A stretch of 64,000 bases of DNA from contig JAFZQJ010000013.1 in the NCBI GenBank assembly GCA_017620395.1, positions 1-64,000 on the forward strand. Direction: 5' to 3'. This document shows, in pieces, positions 26,113 through 33,675 of this stretch. Source of the stretch: Clostridia bacterium (GTDB lineage: Bacteria; Bacillota; Clostridia; Oscillospirales; RGIG8002). Positions within the stretch are counted from its first letter, which is position 1. Every line of letters starts with the position of its first letter. Both the position numbers and the translations under genes were made by a program. Below the pieces are notes generated by a model. The model did not search any database. It was not told the origin of the DNA and saw only the letters and a list, made by a program, of their open reading frames with translations.

Positions 26113-29100
26113 TGCCGCGCGATCCCGAAATCAAAAAAGTCGTCGTCATCGGCTCCGGCCCCATCGTTATCGGGCAGGCCGCCGAGTTCGACTACGCCGG
26201 CGCCCAGGCCTGCCGCGTGCTTCGCGCGGAGGGAGTGGACACCGTGCTAGTCAACTCCAACCCCGCCACGATAATGACCGACGCCGCGCTCGCCGACGAA
26301 ATATACCTCGAGCCCCTCAACGAAGAAACGCTCAAGCGCGTCATCGAGAAGGAGAAGCCCGACAGTCTGCTCGCCTCCCTCGGCGGACAGACCGGCCTTA
26401 CGCTCGCGATGAAGCTCTCCCGCGACGGCTGGCTCGCCGCGCACGGCGTGCGCCTGCTCGGCACCGACGCGGAAGCCATTTCGCGCGCCGAGGACCGCGA
26501 GCTTTTCAAGCAGACGATGGAGGAGCTCGGCCAGCCGACGATACCCTCCGACATCGCCAACGACGTCGAAACCGCGCTTTATATCGCTGACAGGATTAAA
26601 TACCCCGTCATCGTGCGCCCCGCCTTCACCCTCGGCGGAAGCGGCGGCGGCATCGCATATAACGCCGAGGAGCTGCGCTCCGTCGCGGCGATAGGGCTCG
26701 ACACCTCCCCGATACGCCAGATACTCGTAGAGCGTTACATCTACGGCTGGAAGGAGATCGAGTTAGAGACCGTCCGCGACAGCGCCGGCAACGCCATCGC
26801 CGTCTGCAGCATGGAGAACTTCGACCCCGTCGGCGTCCACACCGGCGACAGCATCGTCGCCGCGCCCGCGCTGACGCTCTCCGACAAGGAATACCAGATG
26901 CTCCGCACGGCGTCGCTCGACATAATCTCCGCGCTCGGCATCGTCGGCGGCTGCAACTGCCAGTTCGCGCTCGATCCCGACAGCTTCGAATACGCCGTCA
27001 TCGAGGTCAACCCGCGCGTTTCGCGCTCCTCCGCCCTCGCGTCGAAGGCGACCGGATACCCGATCGCGAAGATCACCACGAAGCTCGCGCTCGGCTACAC
27101 GCTCGACGAGATACCCAACGAAATAACCGGCAAGACCTGCGCCTGCTTCGAGCCGACGGTCGACTACGTCGTCGTCAAGTTCCCGAAGTGGCCCTTCGAC
27201 AAGTTCCCCGGCAGCGACCGCACGCTCGGCACGCAGATGAAGGCGACCGGCGAGGTCATGGCCATCGCCCACTCCTTTGAGGCCGCCGTAATGAAGGCGG
27301 CGCGCGGCGCGGAGATCTCTCTCGACACGCTCGACCGCTCCGGCGGCGGCGAGCCGGTAGAAGAACGGCTGAAGCGCATGGACGACCACCGCCTTTTCAC
27401 GATATTCGAGGCGCTCCGCAAGGGAGTCGGCGCCGACGAGATAAACGCCGCGACGCGCATCGACAAATACTTCATCGGCTGCCTGAAGAAGCTCGCCGAC
27501 TTCGAGAACGAAATCGAGGGGCGCGCGCTGACGGAGGAAGAATACCTCCGCGCAAAGCGCCTCGGCTACACCGACAAGGCGCTGGCGCGGCTCTCCGCGC
27601 ACCCGCTTCCGCCGCACCGCGACGCCGTCTATAAGATGGTCGACACCTGCGCCGCGGAGTTCGACGCGGAAACGCCGTATTTCTACTCGACCTACGACGA
27701 CGCCTGCGACTCGCGCCGCTTCGTCCGCTCCGGCAAGCCGGTCATAATCGTGCTCGGATCCGGCCCGATACGCATCGGGCAGGGCATCGAGTTCGACTAC
27801 TCCTCCGTCCACTGCGTCAAAACGCTCAAGGAAATCGGCTACGACGTCGTCATCATCAACAACAACCCCGAGACCGTCTCCACCGACTACGACACCGCCG
27901 ACCGCCTCTATTTCGAGCCGCTCTGCGAGGAGGACGTGATGAACGTCATCCGCGCCGAGAACCCCGTGGGAGTCGTCGTCGCCTTCGGCGGCCAGACCGC
28001 GATACGCCTCGCGAAGTTCCTTGACGAAAACGGAGTGAAAATACTCGGCACCTCCGCCGACGGCATCGACACCGCCGAGGACCGCGAGCGCTTCGACGCG
28101 CTGCTCGAGCGCTTCTCGATAAGGCGCCCGAAGGGCGAATCCGTCACCACCGAGGAAGGCGCGCTCGCCGCTGCGAAAGAGCTCGGCTACCCCGTGCTGC
28201 TCCGCCCGAGCTACGTCATCGGCGGCCAGAATATGACCATCGCGCACGACGAGCGCGACGTATCGGTCTATATGCGCCGCATACTCGCCGGAGGCATCTC
28301 CGCGCCCGTGCTCTGCGACAAATACATGATGGGGCCCGAGCTCGAGGTGGACGTCATCTCCGACGGCACGGACGTGCTCATCCCCGGCATAATGCAGCAC
28401 ATCGAGCGCGCCGGAGTACATTCCGGCGACTCCATCGCCGTCTACCCGACCTACAACATCGGCGACATAATGCTGAAAAAGCTCGTCGACTACTCGACGA
28501 AGCTCGCCCTCGCGCTCGGCACGAAGGGCCTTGTCAACATACAGTATCTCATATACGAAAACGAGCTCTACGTTATCGAAGTCAACCCCCGCGCGTCGCG
28601 CACCGTGCCGTATATCAGCAAGGTCTCCGGCGTGCCGATGGTGGATATCGCCTCCCGCGTCATGTGCGGAGCGACGCTGCGCGAGCTCGGCTGCGGAACG
28701 GGGCTCTGCCCGACTCCGCCCTACTACGCCGTCAAGGTGCCTGTCTTCTCCTTCGAGAAGCTGACCGACGTCAACGCGTACCTCGGGCCCGAGATGAAGT
28801 CCACCGGCGAAGCGCTCGGCATCGGCAGGACTCTGCCGGAAGCGCTCTTCAAGGGACTGACCGCCGCGGGCATCAAGGTAGTTTCGCCGCACGATACGAA
28901 CGCCGACGTCGGCGTCTTCCTCAGCGTCGACGCGCACGATCTCTACGAAGTCGTCGGGCTCGCCAAGAAGTTCGACGATCTCGGCATGAAGCTCTACGCG
29001 ACCGCCGACACCGCCGACTCCATCGCCTCGCTCGGCATCGACGTCGAGCGCGTGCCCGGAGTGCGTGAAAGCGGCGAGGTCTTCAACCTCATCGAGAGCG

Positions 29101-30143
29101 GCGCGGTCAGCTACGTCGTCTACACCGGCGCCGTCTACGACGACACCATCGAGGACTATATCGCGCTGCACCGCCGCGCGCTCGCGCATTCGGTGGCGTG
29201 CTTCACGTCGCTCGACACCGCGAACGCCGTAGCGGACATAATCGCGAGCCGCTACAACGCCTTCAACACCGAGCTGGTGGACATAGCGCATATGCGCAGG
29301 GAGCGTCCGCGCCTGCGCTTCACGAAGATGCAGGGCTCCGGCAACGACTACATCTTCTTCGAGAACTTCGACGGCGCGCTGCCCGCGCCGGAATCCCTCT
29401 GCGTCACCCTCTGCGACCGCGCCTACGGCGTCGGCGGCGACGGGATCGTCTATATCGAGCGCTCCGAGGTCGCGGACGCGAAGATGCGCATCTTCAACCG
29501 CGACGGAAGCGAGGGACTTATGGCGGGCAACAGCATCCGCTGCGTCGGCAAATATCTGCACGACAAGGGGATTGTCGCCGGCGACGAGATCTCCGTAGAG
29601 ACCGCGAGCGGAATAAAGAAGCTGCGGCTGTATCTGACCAACGGGCGCGTGACCTCCGTCACCGTCGATATGGGCGAAGCCGACTTCGACGCCGCATCCC
29701 TGCCCTCCGCGCTCGGCGGCGAGATAATCGACCGCCCGGTGAACGTCGCGGGCGAGGAGCGCCGCATAACCTGCCTCTCGGTAGGCAACCCGCACTGCGT
29801 CATCTTCTGCGACCGCGTGGACGCCGTGGACGTGCCGCGCGTCGGTCAGATTTTCGAGCACGCGGATATGTTCCCCGACAGGATAAACGTCGAGTTCGTC
29901 CGCGTCGTCAACCCCACGACGCTGAAAATGCGCGTCTGGGAGCGCGGCAACGGCGAAACGCTCGCCTGCGGTACCGGCGCCTGCGCCGGAGCCGCCGCCG
30001 CGATACGCCTCGGGCTCTGCCGCGCGGACGGCGACGTGACCGTCAAGCTACCCGGCGGCGACCTGAGCGTCCGCGTCGAGAACGGCCGCGTACTGCTGAC
30101 CGGCGACGCCGCCTTCGTGTATGAGGGCGAAGTGGAAATATAA
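26112..30143 (+). CDS. carB: CarB-DapF fusion: carbamoyl-phosphate synthase large subunit with C-terminal diaminopimelate-epimerase-like domain
   Basis: 1343 residues in one open frame. Residues 1-1060 are a full CarB: two repeated ATP-grasp halves (IGSGPIVIGQAAEFDYAG near the start and LGSGPIRIGQGIEFDYSS in the second half, both with FGGQTA/LGGQTG loops) and a C-terminal MGS-like regulatory domain. Residues about 1061-1343 are a complete DapF-length domain (RFTKMQGSGNDYIFF, GVGGDGIVYI, FNRDGSEGLMAGNSIRC, GNPHCVIF, NVEFV, ERGNGETLACGTGACA). The second active-site Cys (C1286) is present. The first, expected in MCGNG, reads MAGNS with Ala at 1138, so ordinary two-base epimerase chemistry is doubtful. 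An in-frame ATG at 29292 with GGTGG 11 bases upstream could also start a separate DapF. Last gene of the arg operon. Confidence 0.9.
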   Translation: MPRDPEIKKVVVIGSGPIVIGQAAEFDYAGAQACRVLRAEGVDTVLVNSNPATIMTDAALADEIYLEPLNEETLKRVIEKEKPDSLLASLGGQTGLTLAMKLSRDGWLAAHGVRLLGTDAEAISRAEDRELFKQTMEELGQPTIPSDIANDVETALYIADRIKYPVIVRPAFTLGGSGGGIAYNAEELRSVAAIGLDTSPIRQILVERYIYGWKEIELETVRDSAGNAIAVCSMENFDPVGVHTGDSIVAAPALTLSDKEYQMLRTASLDIISALGIVGGCNCQFALDPDSFEYAVIEVNPRVSRSSALASKATGYPIAKITTKLALGYTLDEIPNEITGKTCACFEPTVDYVVVKFPKWPFDKFPGSDRTLGTQMKATGEVMAIAHSFEAAVMKAARGAEISLDTLDRSGGGEPVEERLKRMDDHRLFTIFEALRKGVGADEINAATRIDKYFIGCLKKLADFENEIEGRALTEEEYLRAKRLGYTDKALARLSAHPLPPHRDAVYKMVDTCAAEFDAETPYFYSTYDDACDSRRFVRSGKPVIIVLGSGPIRIGQGIEFDYSSVHCVKTLKEIGYDVVIINNNPETVSTDYDTADRLYFEPLCEEDVMNVIRAENPVGVVVAFGGQTAIRLAKFLDENGVKILGTSADGIDTAEDRERFDALLERFSIRRPKGESVTTEEGALAAAKELGYPVLLRPSYVIGGQNMTIAHDERDVSVYMRRILAGGISAPVLCDKYMMGPELEVDVISDGTDVLIPGIMQHIERAGVHSGDSIAVYPTYNIGDIMLKKLVDYSTKLALALGTKGLVNIQYLIYENELYVIEVNPRASRTVPYISKVSGVPMVDIASRVMCGATLRELGCGTGLCPTPPYYAVKVPVFSFEKLTDVNAYLGPEMKSTGEALGIGRTLPEALFKGLTAAGIKVVSPHDTNADVGVFLSVDAHDLYEVVGLAKKFDDLGMKLYATADTADSIASLGIDVERVPGVRESGEVFNLIESGAVSYVVYTGAVYDDTIEDYIALHRRALAHSVACFTSLDTANAVADIIASRYNAFNTELVDIAHMRRERPRLRFTKMQGSGNDYIFFENFDGALPAPESLCVTLCDRAYGVGGDGIVYIERSEVADAKMRIFNRDGSEGLMAGNSIRCVGKYLHDKGIVAGDEISVETASGIKKLRLYLTNGRVTSVTVDMGEADFDAASLPSALGGEIIDRPVNVAGEERRITCLSVGNPHCVIFCDRVDAVDVPRVGQIFEHADMFPDRINVEFVRVVNPTTLKMRVWERGNGETLACGTGACAGAAAAIRLGLCRADGDVTVKLPGGDLSVRVENGRVLLTGDAAFVYEGEVEI

Positions 30144-30146
30144 AGA

Positions 30147-30167
30147 TTCGCCCGCGCCACGGGCGAA
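30147..30167 (+). terminator. Hairpin directly after carB-dapF
   Basis: TTCGCCCG, five-base loop, CGGGCGAA, starting 3 bases after the stop. No T run follows, so it may stabilise the mRNA end, with true termination at the next hairpin. Confidence 0.5.
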
Positions 30168-30247
30168 ATAATGAATACTGAAAACTGAAGATTTAATAAT
30201 GAATAATTAAGGAAAAACGGCTCCGGATTCGGAGCCGTTTTGAATTA
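30168..30247 (+). repeat. Intergenic repeat of the TGAATACTGAA family with terminator
   Basis: Contains ATAATGAATACTGAA and TAATGAATAATTAAGGA, shared with the element at 59917-60062, then hairpin AAAACGGCTCCG-GATT-CGGAGCCGTTTT (30214-30241) followed by TTTTGAATTA as in the other copy. The hairpin works as a terminator for the arg-car operon. Only one terminal arm of the element is present here. Confidence 0.7.
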
Positions 30248-30280
30248 CAGCGGCTTCCGCAGCGAAAACGCGCTCGCGCC

Positions 30281-30386
30281 GTAAAAGTTACAAAATAGTT
30301 ACAAAACAGCCGTAAAAGTAACAAAACAGTTACAAAAACGCCCTAAAAGTTACAAAAGGGTTACAAAACTGTAACTAATTTGTAAC
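30281..30386 (+). repeat. Three tandem 31-bp units of GTTACAAAA boxes
   Basis: Units begin at 30281, 30312 and 30343, each starting G/CTAAAAG and carrying two boxes of GTTACAAAA (30287, 30298; 30318 as GTAACAAAA, 30329; 30349, 30360). Box spacing is 11, 20, 11, 20, 11, so all boxes lie on one face of the helix. The array ends in an inverted box, TTTGTAAC (about 30379-30386), just before the lipoprotein promoter. It looks like a cooperative protein-binding site. Confidence 0.8.
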
Positions 30387-30406
30387 CGTTTTTCGCGTTT
30401 TTTTAT

Positions 30407-30414
30407 GATATAAT
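30407..30414 (+). promoter_or_regulatory. Extended -10 promoter of the lipoprotein pair
   Basis: TGATATAAT (extended -10: TG one base before TATAAT at 30409-30414). No good -35 box exists at 17 bases, which fits dependence on an activator bound to the adjacent repeat array. The start would be near 30421, leaving about 65 bases of leader. Confidence 0.6.
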
Positions 30415-30485
30415 GCAATTGTAGCGAGATACCGCGCCCGCGAGCGCGAAAAACATACGATCATATTTCAAAGGAGGAATCGGAA

Positions 30486-31151
30486 ATGAAAAAACTGCTT
30501 GCGTTCACACTTGCATTGGCGATGGCGCTGACGCTCTTCGCCTGCTCGAAGGCGGCGGATCCGGTCAGCAGCTCGGAACCCGTCACGGATACGCAGGATG
30601 ACGCCGAGCCCGCGTTCACCTTCGAGGACATCCGCGTCTACGACAAGTACCTGCCGACCTCGCTCGGCATAGAGATGAAAAACGTAAATCTCACGGCTGT
30701 CCGCGACGACCGGCCTCTCGAAGATTACGAACTCCAACTCGCGGCAAGATACGGCGTTACCGGCGAAGCCGCGAAGGCCATGACACGCGCCGAGCTTCTC
30801 GATCTCGAAAGCAAACACAAACTCACTCCGCAATCAATAAGCAGCATAAAAACAGTTTATCCCGAAGTTCCGGAAAGCGTACTGAGAACGTGGACGTACG
30901 GCGATTACGAAGCTTACGGCGTCGCCGTATCGTATGAGAGACTCAGGCCGAGCGAAGAGATCCGCGCCGAGCTCGAGCGCCGCGGGATAACCGAAGACGA
31001 TTTCATGCGCCTTCGCAAGTTCTACGAATACGAATCCGATGAGGAGATAATCGCGAGAAGCGACGATGAACTGAGGGCGACCATCATCAAGGATTACGAG
31101 CAAAAGCTCGAATACGCCCGCGCGGTATCGAAGGACGATTACGGAGATTGA
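30486..31151 (+). CDS. Lipoprotein of unknown function (paralogue pair, first)
   Basis: 221 residues. The signal peptide MKKLLAFTLALAMALTLFAC ends in lipobox LFAC, followed by a short low-complexity linker (SSSEPVTDTQDD). The mature part is highly charged and probably helical, with repeated patterns such as GVTGEAAKAMTRAELLDL and GITEDDFMRLRKFYEYESDEE that suggest two related helical units. No enzyme motif is seen. A consensus AAAGGAGG lies before the ATG. Its signal peptide and first residues are almost the same as those of the next gene. Confidence 0.82.
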   Translation: MKKLLAFTLALAMALTLFACSKAADPVSSSEPVTDTQDDAEPAFTFEDIRVYDKYLPTSLGIEMKNVNLTAVRDDRPLEDYELQLAARYGVTGEAAKAMTRAELLDLESKHKLTPQSISSIKTVYPEVPESVLRTWTYGDYEAYGVAVSYERLRPSEEIRAELERRGITEDDFMRLRKFYEYESDEEIIARSDDELRATIIKDYEQKLEYARAVSKDDYGD

Positions 31152-31180
31152 TCGCCGATCATGCAGAAAGGAGCGACAGT

Positions 31181-32239
31181 ATGAATATGAAGAAGCTTTT
31201 TGCGTTCATACTTGCGGCGGCGATGGCGCTGACGCTCTTCGCCTGCGCGAAGGCAGCGGATCCGACCGCGTCTTCGAGCGGGCTCGGCGGGCCTAAGCTC
31301 TATATCCTCGCGGACCGCGGGACAGGACAGATGTATTACAAGGTGCTCGAGCTGCATCCCGAGCCGGAGTTCGACGGCGCCGGCGAGCCGATGGATGAGA
31401 AGTATATCGAATACCTCATCCGCTGTCAGGTCTACGAGGACGAGTATCGCGACTGGACGAACGGCGACGCCGAGGCGCGCCTGCGCGGCAAGACGTATCT
31501 GTTCGAACGTGAATACACCGCGGCGCAGCTTGCGAAGTTCAACGAGCTCGGGCTGACGACGGGCAAGCTGCATACGCTGCTGGATTTAAGTTACGGCATA
31601 GATGATATAATGAAAATGACCGCCGATCAGGTGCCCGGAAGTATCGAAGACAAACAAAGCGATATGATCATATACAACAAACTGAACGCCGTAGTGCCGA
31701 GGTCAGACGCAAAACGCCTGACACTCGATGACGTCGATACCTTCGGTCTCTCAGCGGATATGCTTGAGGAGGATGTCGTTGCAAAGCTCGGACCCGCAAG
31801 TGAGGTACGTGAAGAAGACGACGACGGAGAGGGAAGGTTCGGTAAAAAGATATACATCTACGACGGCTTGACGATCACCTTTTTAAAAACGCTTTACGGC
31901 GAGCCGTATATGGACGAGATATTCTCCGCCGAGTTCACGTCGCCCGATAAAGAGTATATGCACGGGATAAAGCTCGGCGACACGCTTTATGACGTCGTCG
32001 CGAAGTTCCCGCAGGACCGCGATTACCGCTGCGGCACGCCGTATGGTGATCCGATGGACAAATACACTGACGGTTATTCCGTTCTGCAGAACATCCGAGA
32101 GTATAATCGACACAACGACGATATCTACCGCCTGATCGTTACGGTCGGATACTATCCGCAGGTCAACTTCTATTTTGCGGAGGACTTGACGCTTTCGTCG
32201 ATACTCATCAAATATCGCAACGACGGATTTGAGGAATAA
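31181..32239 (+). CDS. Lipoprotein of unknown function (paralogue pair, second)
   Basis: 352 residues with lipobox LFAC at about residue 22 and the same AKAADP sequence after it as the first lipoprotein. The mature N-terminal half is helical and charged (EYTAAQLAKFNELGLTTGKL resembles the ITEDDFMRLRKF-type unit of the neighbour). The C-terminal half has two segments, LEEDVVAKLGPASEVREE and GIKLGDTLYDVVAKFP, each followed by beta-strands, a pattern like small BamE/SmpA-type lipoprotein repeats; this is a weak resemblance only. ATG at 31181 is chosen because AAAGGAG ends 7 bases before it. The gap of 29 bases suggests one operon. Confidence 0.82.
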   Translation: MNMKKLFAFILAAAMALTLFACAKAADPTASSSGLGGPKLYILADRGTGQMYYKVLELHPEPEFDGAGEPMDEKYIEYLIRCQVYEDEYRDWTNGDAEARLRGKTYLFEREYTAAQLAKFNELGLTTGKLHTLLDLSYGIDDIMKMTADQVPGSIEDKQSDMIIYNKLNAVVPRSDAKRLTLDDVDTFGLSADMLEEDVVAKLGPASEVREEDDDGEGRFGKKIYIYDGLTITFLKTLYGEPYMDEIFSAEFTSPDKEYMHGIKLGDTLYDVVAKFPQDRDYRCGTPYGDPMDKYTDGYSVLQNIREYNRHNDDIYRLIVTVGYYPQVNFYFAEDLTLSSILIKYRNDGFEE

Positions 32240-32251
32240 TTCACGCATAAC

Positions 32252-32288
32252 AAAAACGCTCCGAGGTAGCCTCGGGGCGTTTTGTTTT
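32252..32288 (+). terminator. Terminator of the lipoprotein operon
   Basis: AAAACGCTCCGAGG, loop TAG, CCTCGGGGCGTTTT with one G-T pair, followed by GTTTTATT. Confidence 0.85.
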
Positions 32289-32296
32289 ATTCAGAT

Positions 32297-32396
32297 ACCG
32301 TCATCCCGAGGGCGGCTATGCCGCGCCCGAGGGATCCCCTGCCGTCTGCTGACGGTGTGGGATCCTTCGACTCGCTTCGCTCGCTCAGGATGACAC
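32297..32396. repeat. Palindromic intergenic repeat (GTCATCC type)
   Basis: About 100 bp with inverted ends CGTCATCCCGAG and CTCAGGATGACA, internal hairpins (CCGTC-TGCT-GACGG; GGCGGC-TAT-GCCGC) and GGGATCC repeated inside. It lies between two convergent genes and has no coding potential. It resembles the widespread short palindromic repeats of bacterial intergenic regions. Confidence 0.65.
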
Positions 32397-32417
32397 CCGG
32401 CATGGAGCTTTGGTCAA

Positions 32418-33392
32418 TTATAATGCAAATTGGAAGACACAATACCCCGCGTAAATACACAGCAGCAGTATCCCCTGCCAGCGGCTTACCTTGCCGCGGA
32501 TAAGCGCCGGAAGCGCCATTATCAGCATCACCGCGCCCATGACCGGAATATCCACGACGAGCGAGGCGTTCATGCCGCCGATCAGCTTTTCCGCGGGCAC
32601 GCCGAACGGTCTGACCGTCATCGCCGCGCCGCTGACGAGCACGAGGTTGAAGAGGTTCGCGCCTATTATGTTGCCGAGCGAAAGGGCGCTGTGCCCCTTG
32701 ACGAGCGAGGTTATCGCCGTGACGAGCTCCGGCAGCGACGTGCCGAGCGCGACGAAGGTCAGCGCGATGACCGTTTCCGGCACTCCCAGCTCGGTGGCGA
32801 TCTTCGTGCCGTTATCGACGAGCAGACGCGCGCCGACCGCGATCAGCGCCGCGCCGACGACGAGCAGCAGGATATCCTTCCACGCCTTGCCCTCCGGAGC
32901 CGGCTCCGGCTCCTCCTTCTGCGCCTCGAGCTTCCTGCCCGCCCTGCGCGAGGTGATTATCAGCGCGAACATATACGCGACGAAAACGAGCAGCAGGCCT
33001 ATGCCCATCAGGCGCGAGAAATACCCGGTCGTGTACGCGACCGCCGCGTAAGCCGCCGCCGCGGCGAAGAAGAACGCGAGCGGCAGGCGGAGCGTCTTCT
33101 TATCGACGTCCGACGGACGCACCGCCATAGTCACCGCGGAGATAAGCGCGGTGTTGCAGATTATCGAGCCGATGGCGTTCCCGTAGGCGATCTCCGGATG
33201 AGTCTCGAACGCCGCGGTGACGGAGACCATCACCTCCGGCAGCGTGGTGCCTATCGAAACGACCGTCGCGCCGATGATCAGCTCCGACATCTTCAGCCGG
33301 CGGGCGATGCCGACGGAGCCGTCGACGAACCAGTCGCCTCCGAATATCAGCATCACGAGCCCCAGAATAAACAGTAAAACGGCAACAAGCAT
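32418..33392 (-). CDS. Ca2+/Na+ (CaCA family) antiporter
   Basis: 324 residues from the preferred start. About ten membrane helices in two inverted halves, each with the alpha-repeat that binds cations: GATVVSIGTTLPEVMVS in the first half and ALTFVALGTSLPELVTAI in the second. A charged cytoplasmic loop (RRAGRKLEAQKEEPEPAPEG) separates them. This is the YrbG-like, K+-independent group, probably exporting calcium in exchange for sodium or protons. The start at 33392 has AAAGGGA upstream; a further in-frame start 30 bases upstream would add a charged stretch before helix 1. It is preceded by a structured leader. Confidence 0.92.
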   Translation of the reverse strand: MLVAVLLFILGLVMLIFGGDWFVDGSVGIARRLKMSELIIGATVVSIGTTLPEVMVSVTAAFETHPEIAYGNAIGSIICNTALISAVTMAVRPSDVDKKTLRLPLAFFFAAAAAYAAVAYTTGYFSRLMGIGLLLVFVAYMFALIITSRRAGRKLEAQKEEPEPAPEGKAWKDILLLVVGAALIAVGARLLVDNGTKIATELGVPETVIALTFVALGTSLPELVTAITSLVKGHSALSLGNIIGANLFNLVLVSGAAMTVRPFGVPAEKLIGGMNASLVVDIPVMGAVMLIMALPALIRGKVSRWQGILLLCIYAGYCVFQFAL

Positions 33393-33499
33393 ACGGTTTC
33401 CCTTTCTCAAGCCGCACGGCAAGGTGAGACTCTGCGGCGGGCGCTTCCGCGCCGCCCCCGATGCCTGTTGCCACCGATTTTAATTCCGTGCGTTATTTC
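33393..33499 (-). promoter_or_regulatory. Structured 5' leader of the antiporter, possible riboswitch
   Basis: The roughly 107-base leader can close with a 7-bp stem CGCACGG/CCGTGCG (plus-strand arms 33486-33492 and 33413-33419). It encloses a GC-rich hairpin GGCGC-GGAA-GCGCC and a pairing GGTG/CACC, with purine-rich unpaired stretches between. I could not match it to the yybP-ykoY or another known riboswitch consensus. Confidence 0.45.
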
Positions 33500-33505
33500 G
33501 GTAGT

Positions 33506-33534
33506 ATTATAACCGCTCGCCGCCGTTTTGTCAA
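33506..33534 (-). promoter_or_regulatory. Promoter of the antiporter gene
   Basis: On the minus strand TTGACA (33529-33534), 17-base spacer, TATAAT (33506-33511): a perfect sigma-A consensus. Confidence 0.88.
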
Positions 33535-33573
33535 GACGGCGTGGAAATCCGTTATATTATTTGAAAAAAATCG

Positions 33574-33602
33574 TTGACAAATCGGCGTTTATGCGATATA
33601 AT
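33574..33602 (+). promoter_or_regulatory. Promoter of rpsF-ssb-rpsR
   Basis: TTGACA (33574-33579), 17-base spacer, TATAAT (33597-33602): a perfect consensus, fitting a highly expressed ribosomal protein operon. Confidence 0.9.
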
Positions 33603-33609
33603 ACTCAGG

Positions 33610-33650
33610 CTGCGTAAAAATCCGCAGTATCCTTGCTTCCGAAAGGAAGC
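33610..33650 (+). promoter_or_regulatory. rpsF leader with two hairpins, possible S6:S18 autoregulatory site
   Basis: CTGCG/CGCAG (33610-33614, 33623-33627) and GCTTCC-GAAA-GGAAGC (33635-33650) lie between promoter and ribosome binding site. In many bacteria the S6:S18 complex binds its own leader; the position fits, but the conserved motif could not be confirmed by eye. Confidence 0.35.
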
Positions 33651-33675
33651 CATAAGTCCAAAAGGAGGTGCAATT

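Noticed and set aside
26763-29861. Open frame of 1032 codons antisense to carB
   Set aside because: It is a by-product of GC-rich codon use on the opposite strand. The carB frame has full family motifs, and the antisense product is Arg/Val/Asp-rich with no recognisable domain.
26112-30143. Fusion caused by a missed stop or frameshift between carB and dapF
   Set aside because: Both domains are complete and in the same frame with no shift in codon pattern at the junction. An assembly error cannot be fully excluded, but nothing in the sequence suggests it.
30281-30386. Possible small CRISPR array
   Set aside because: The units are contiguous with no unique spacers, and the boxes recur at 11 and 20 bases inside each unit. 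This fits a protein-binding array, not a CRISPR.
33393-33499. yybP-ykoY manganese riboswitch in the antiporter leader
   Set aside because: The conserved loop sequence of that riboswitch (GGGGAGUAG) was not found, so only an unnamed structured leader is reported.
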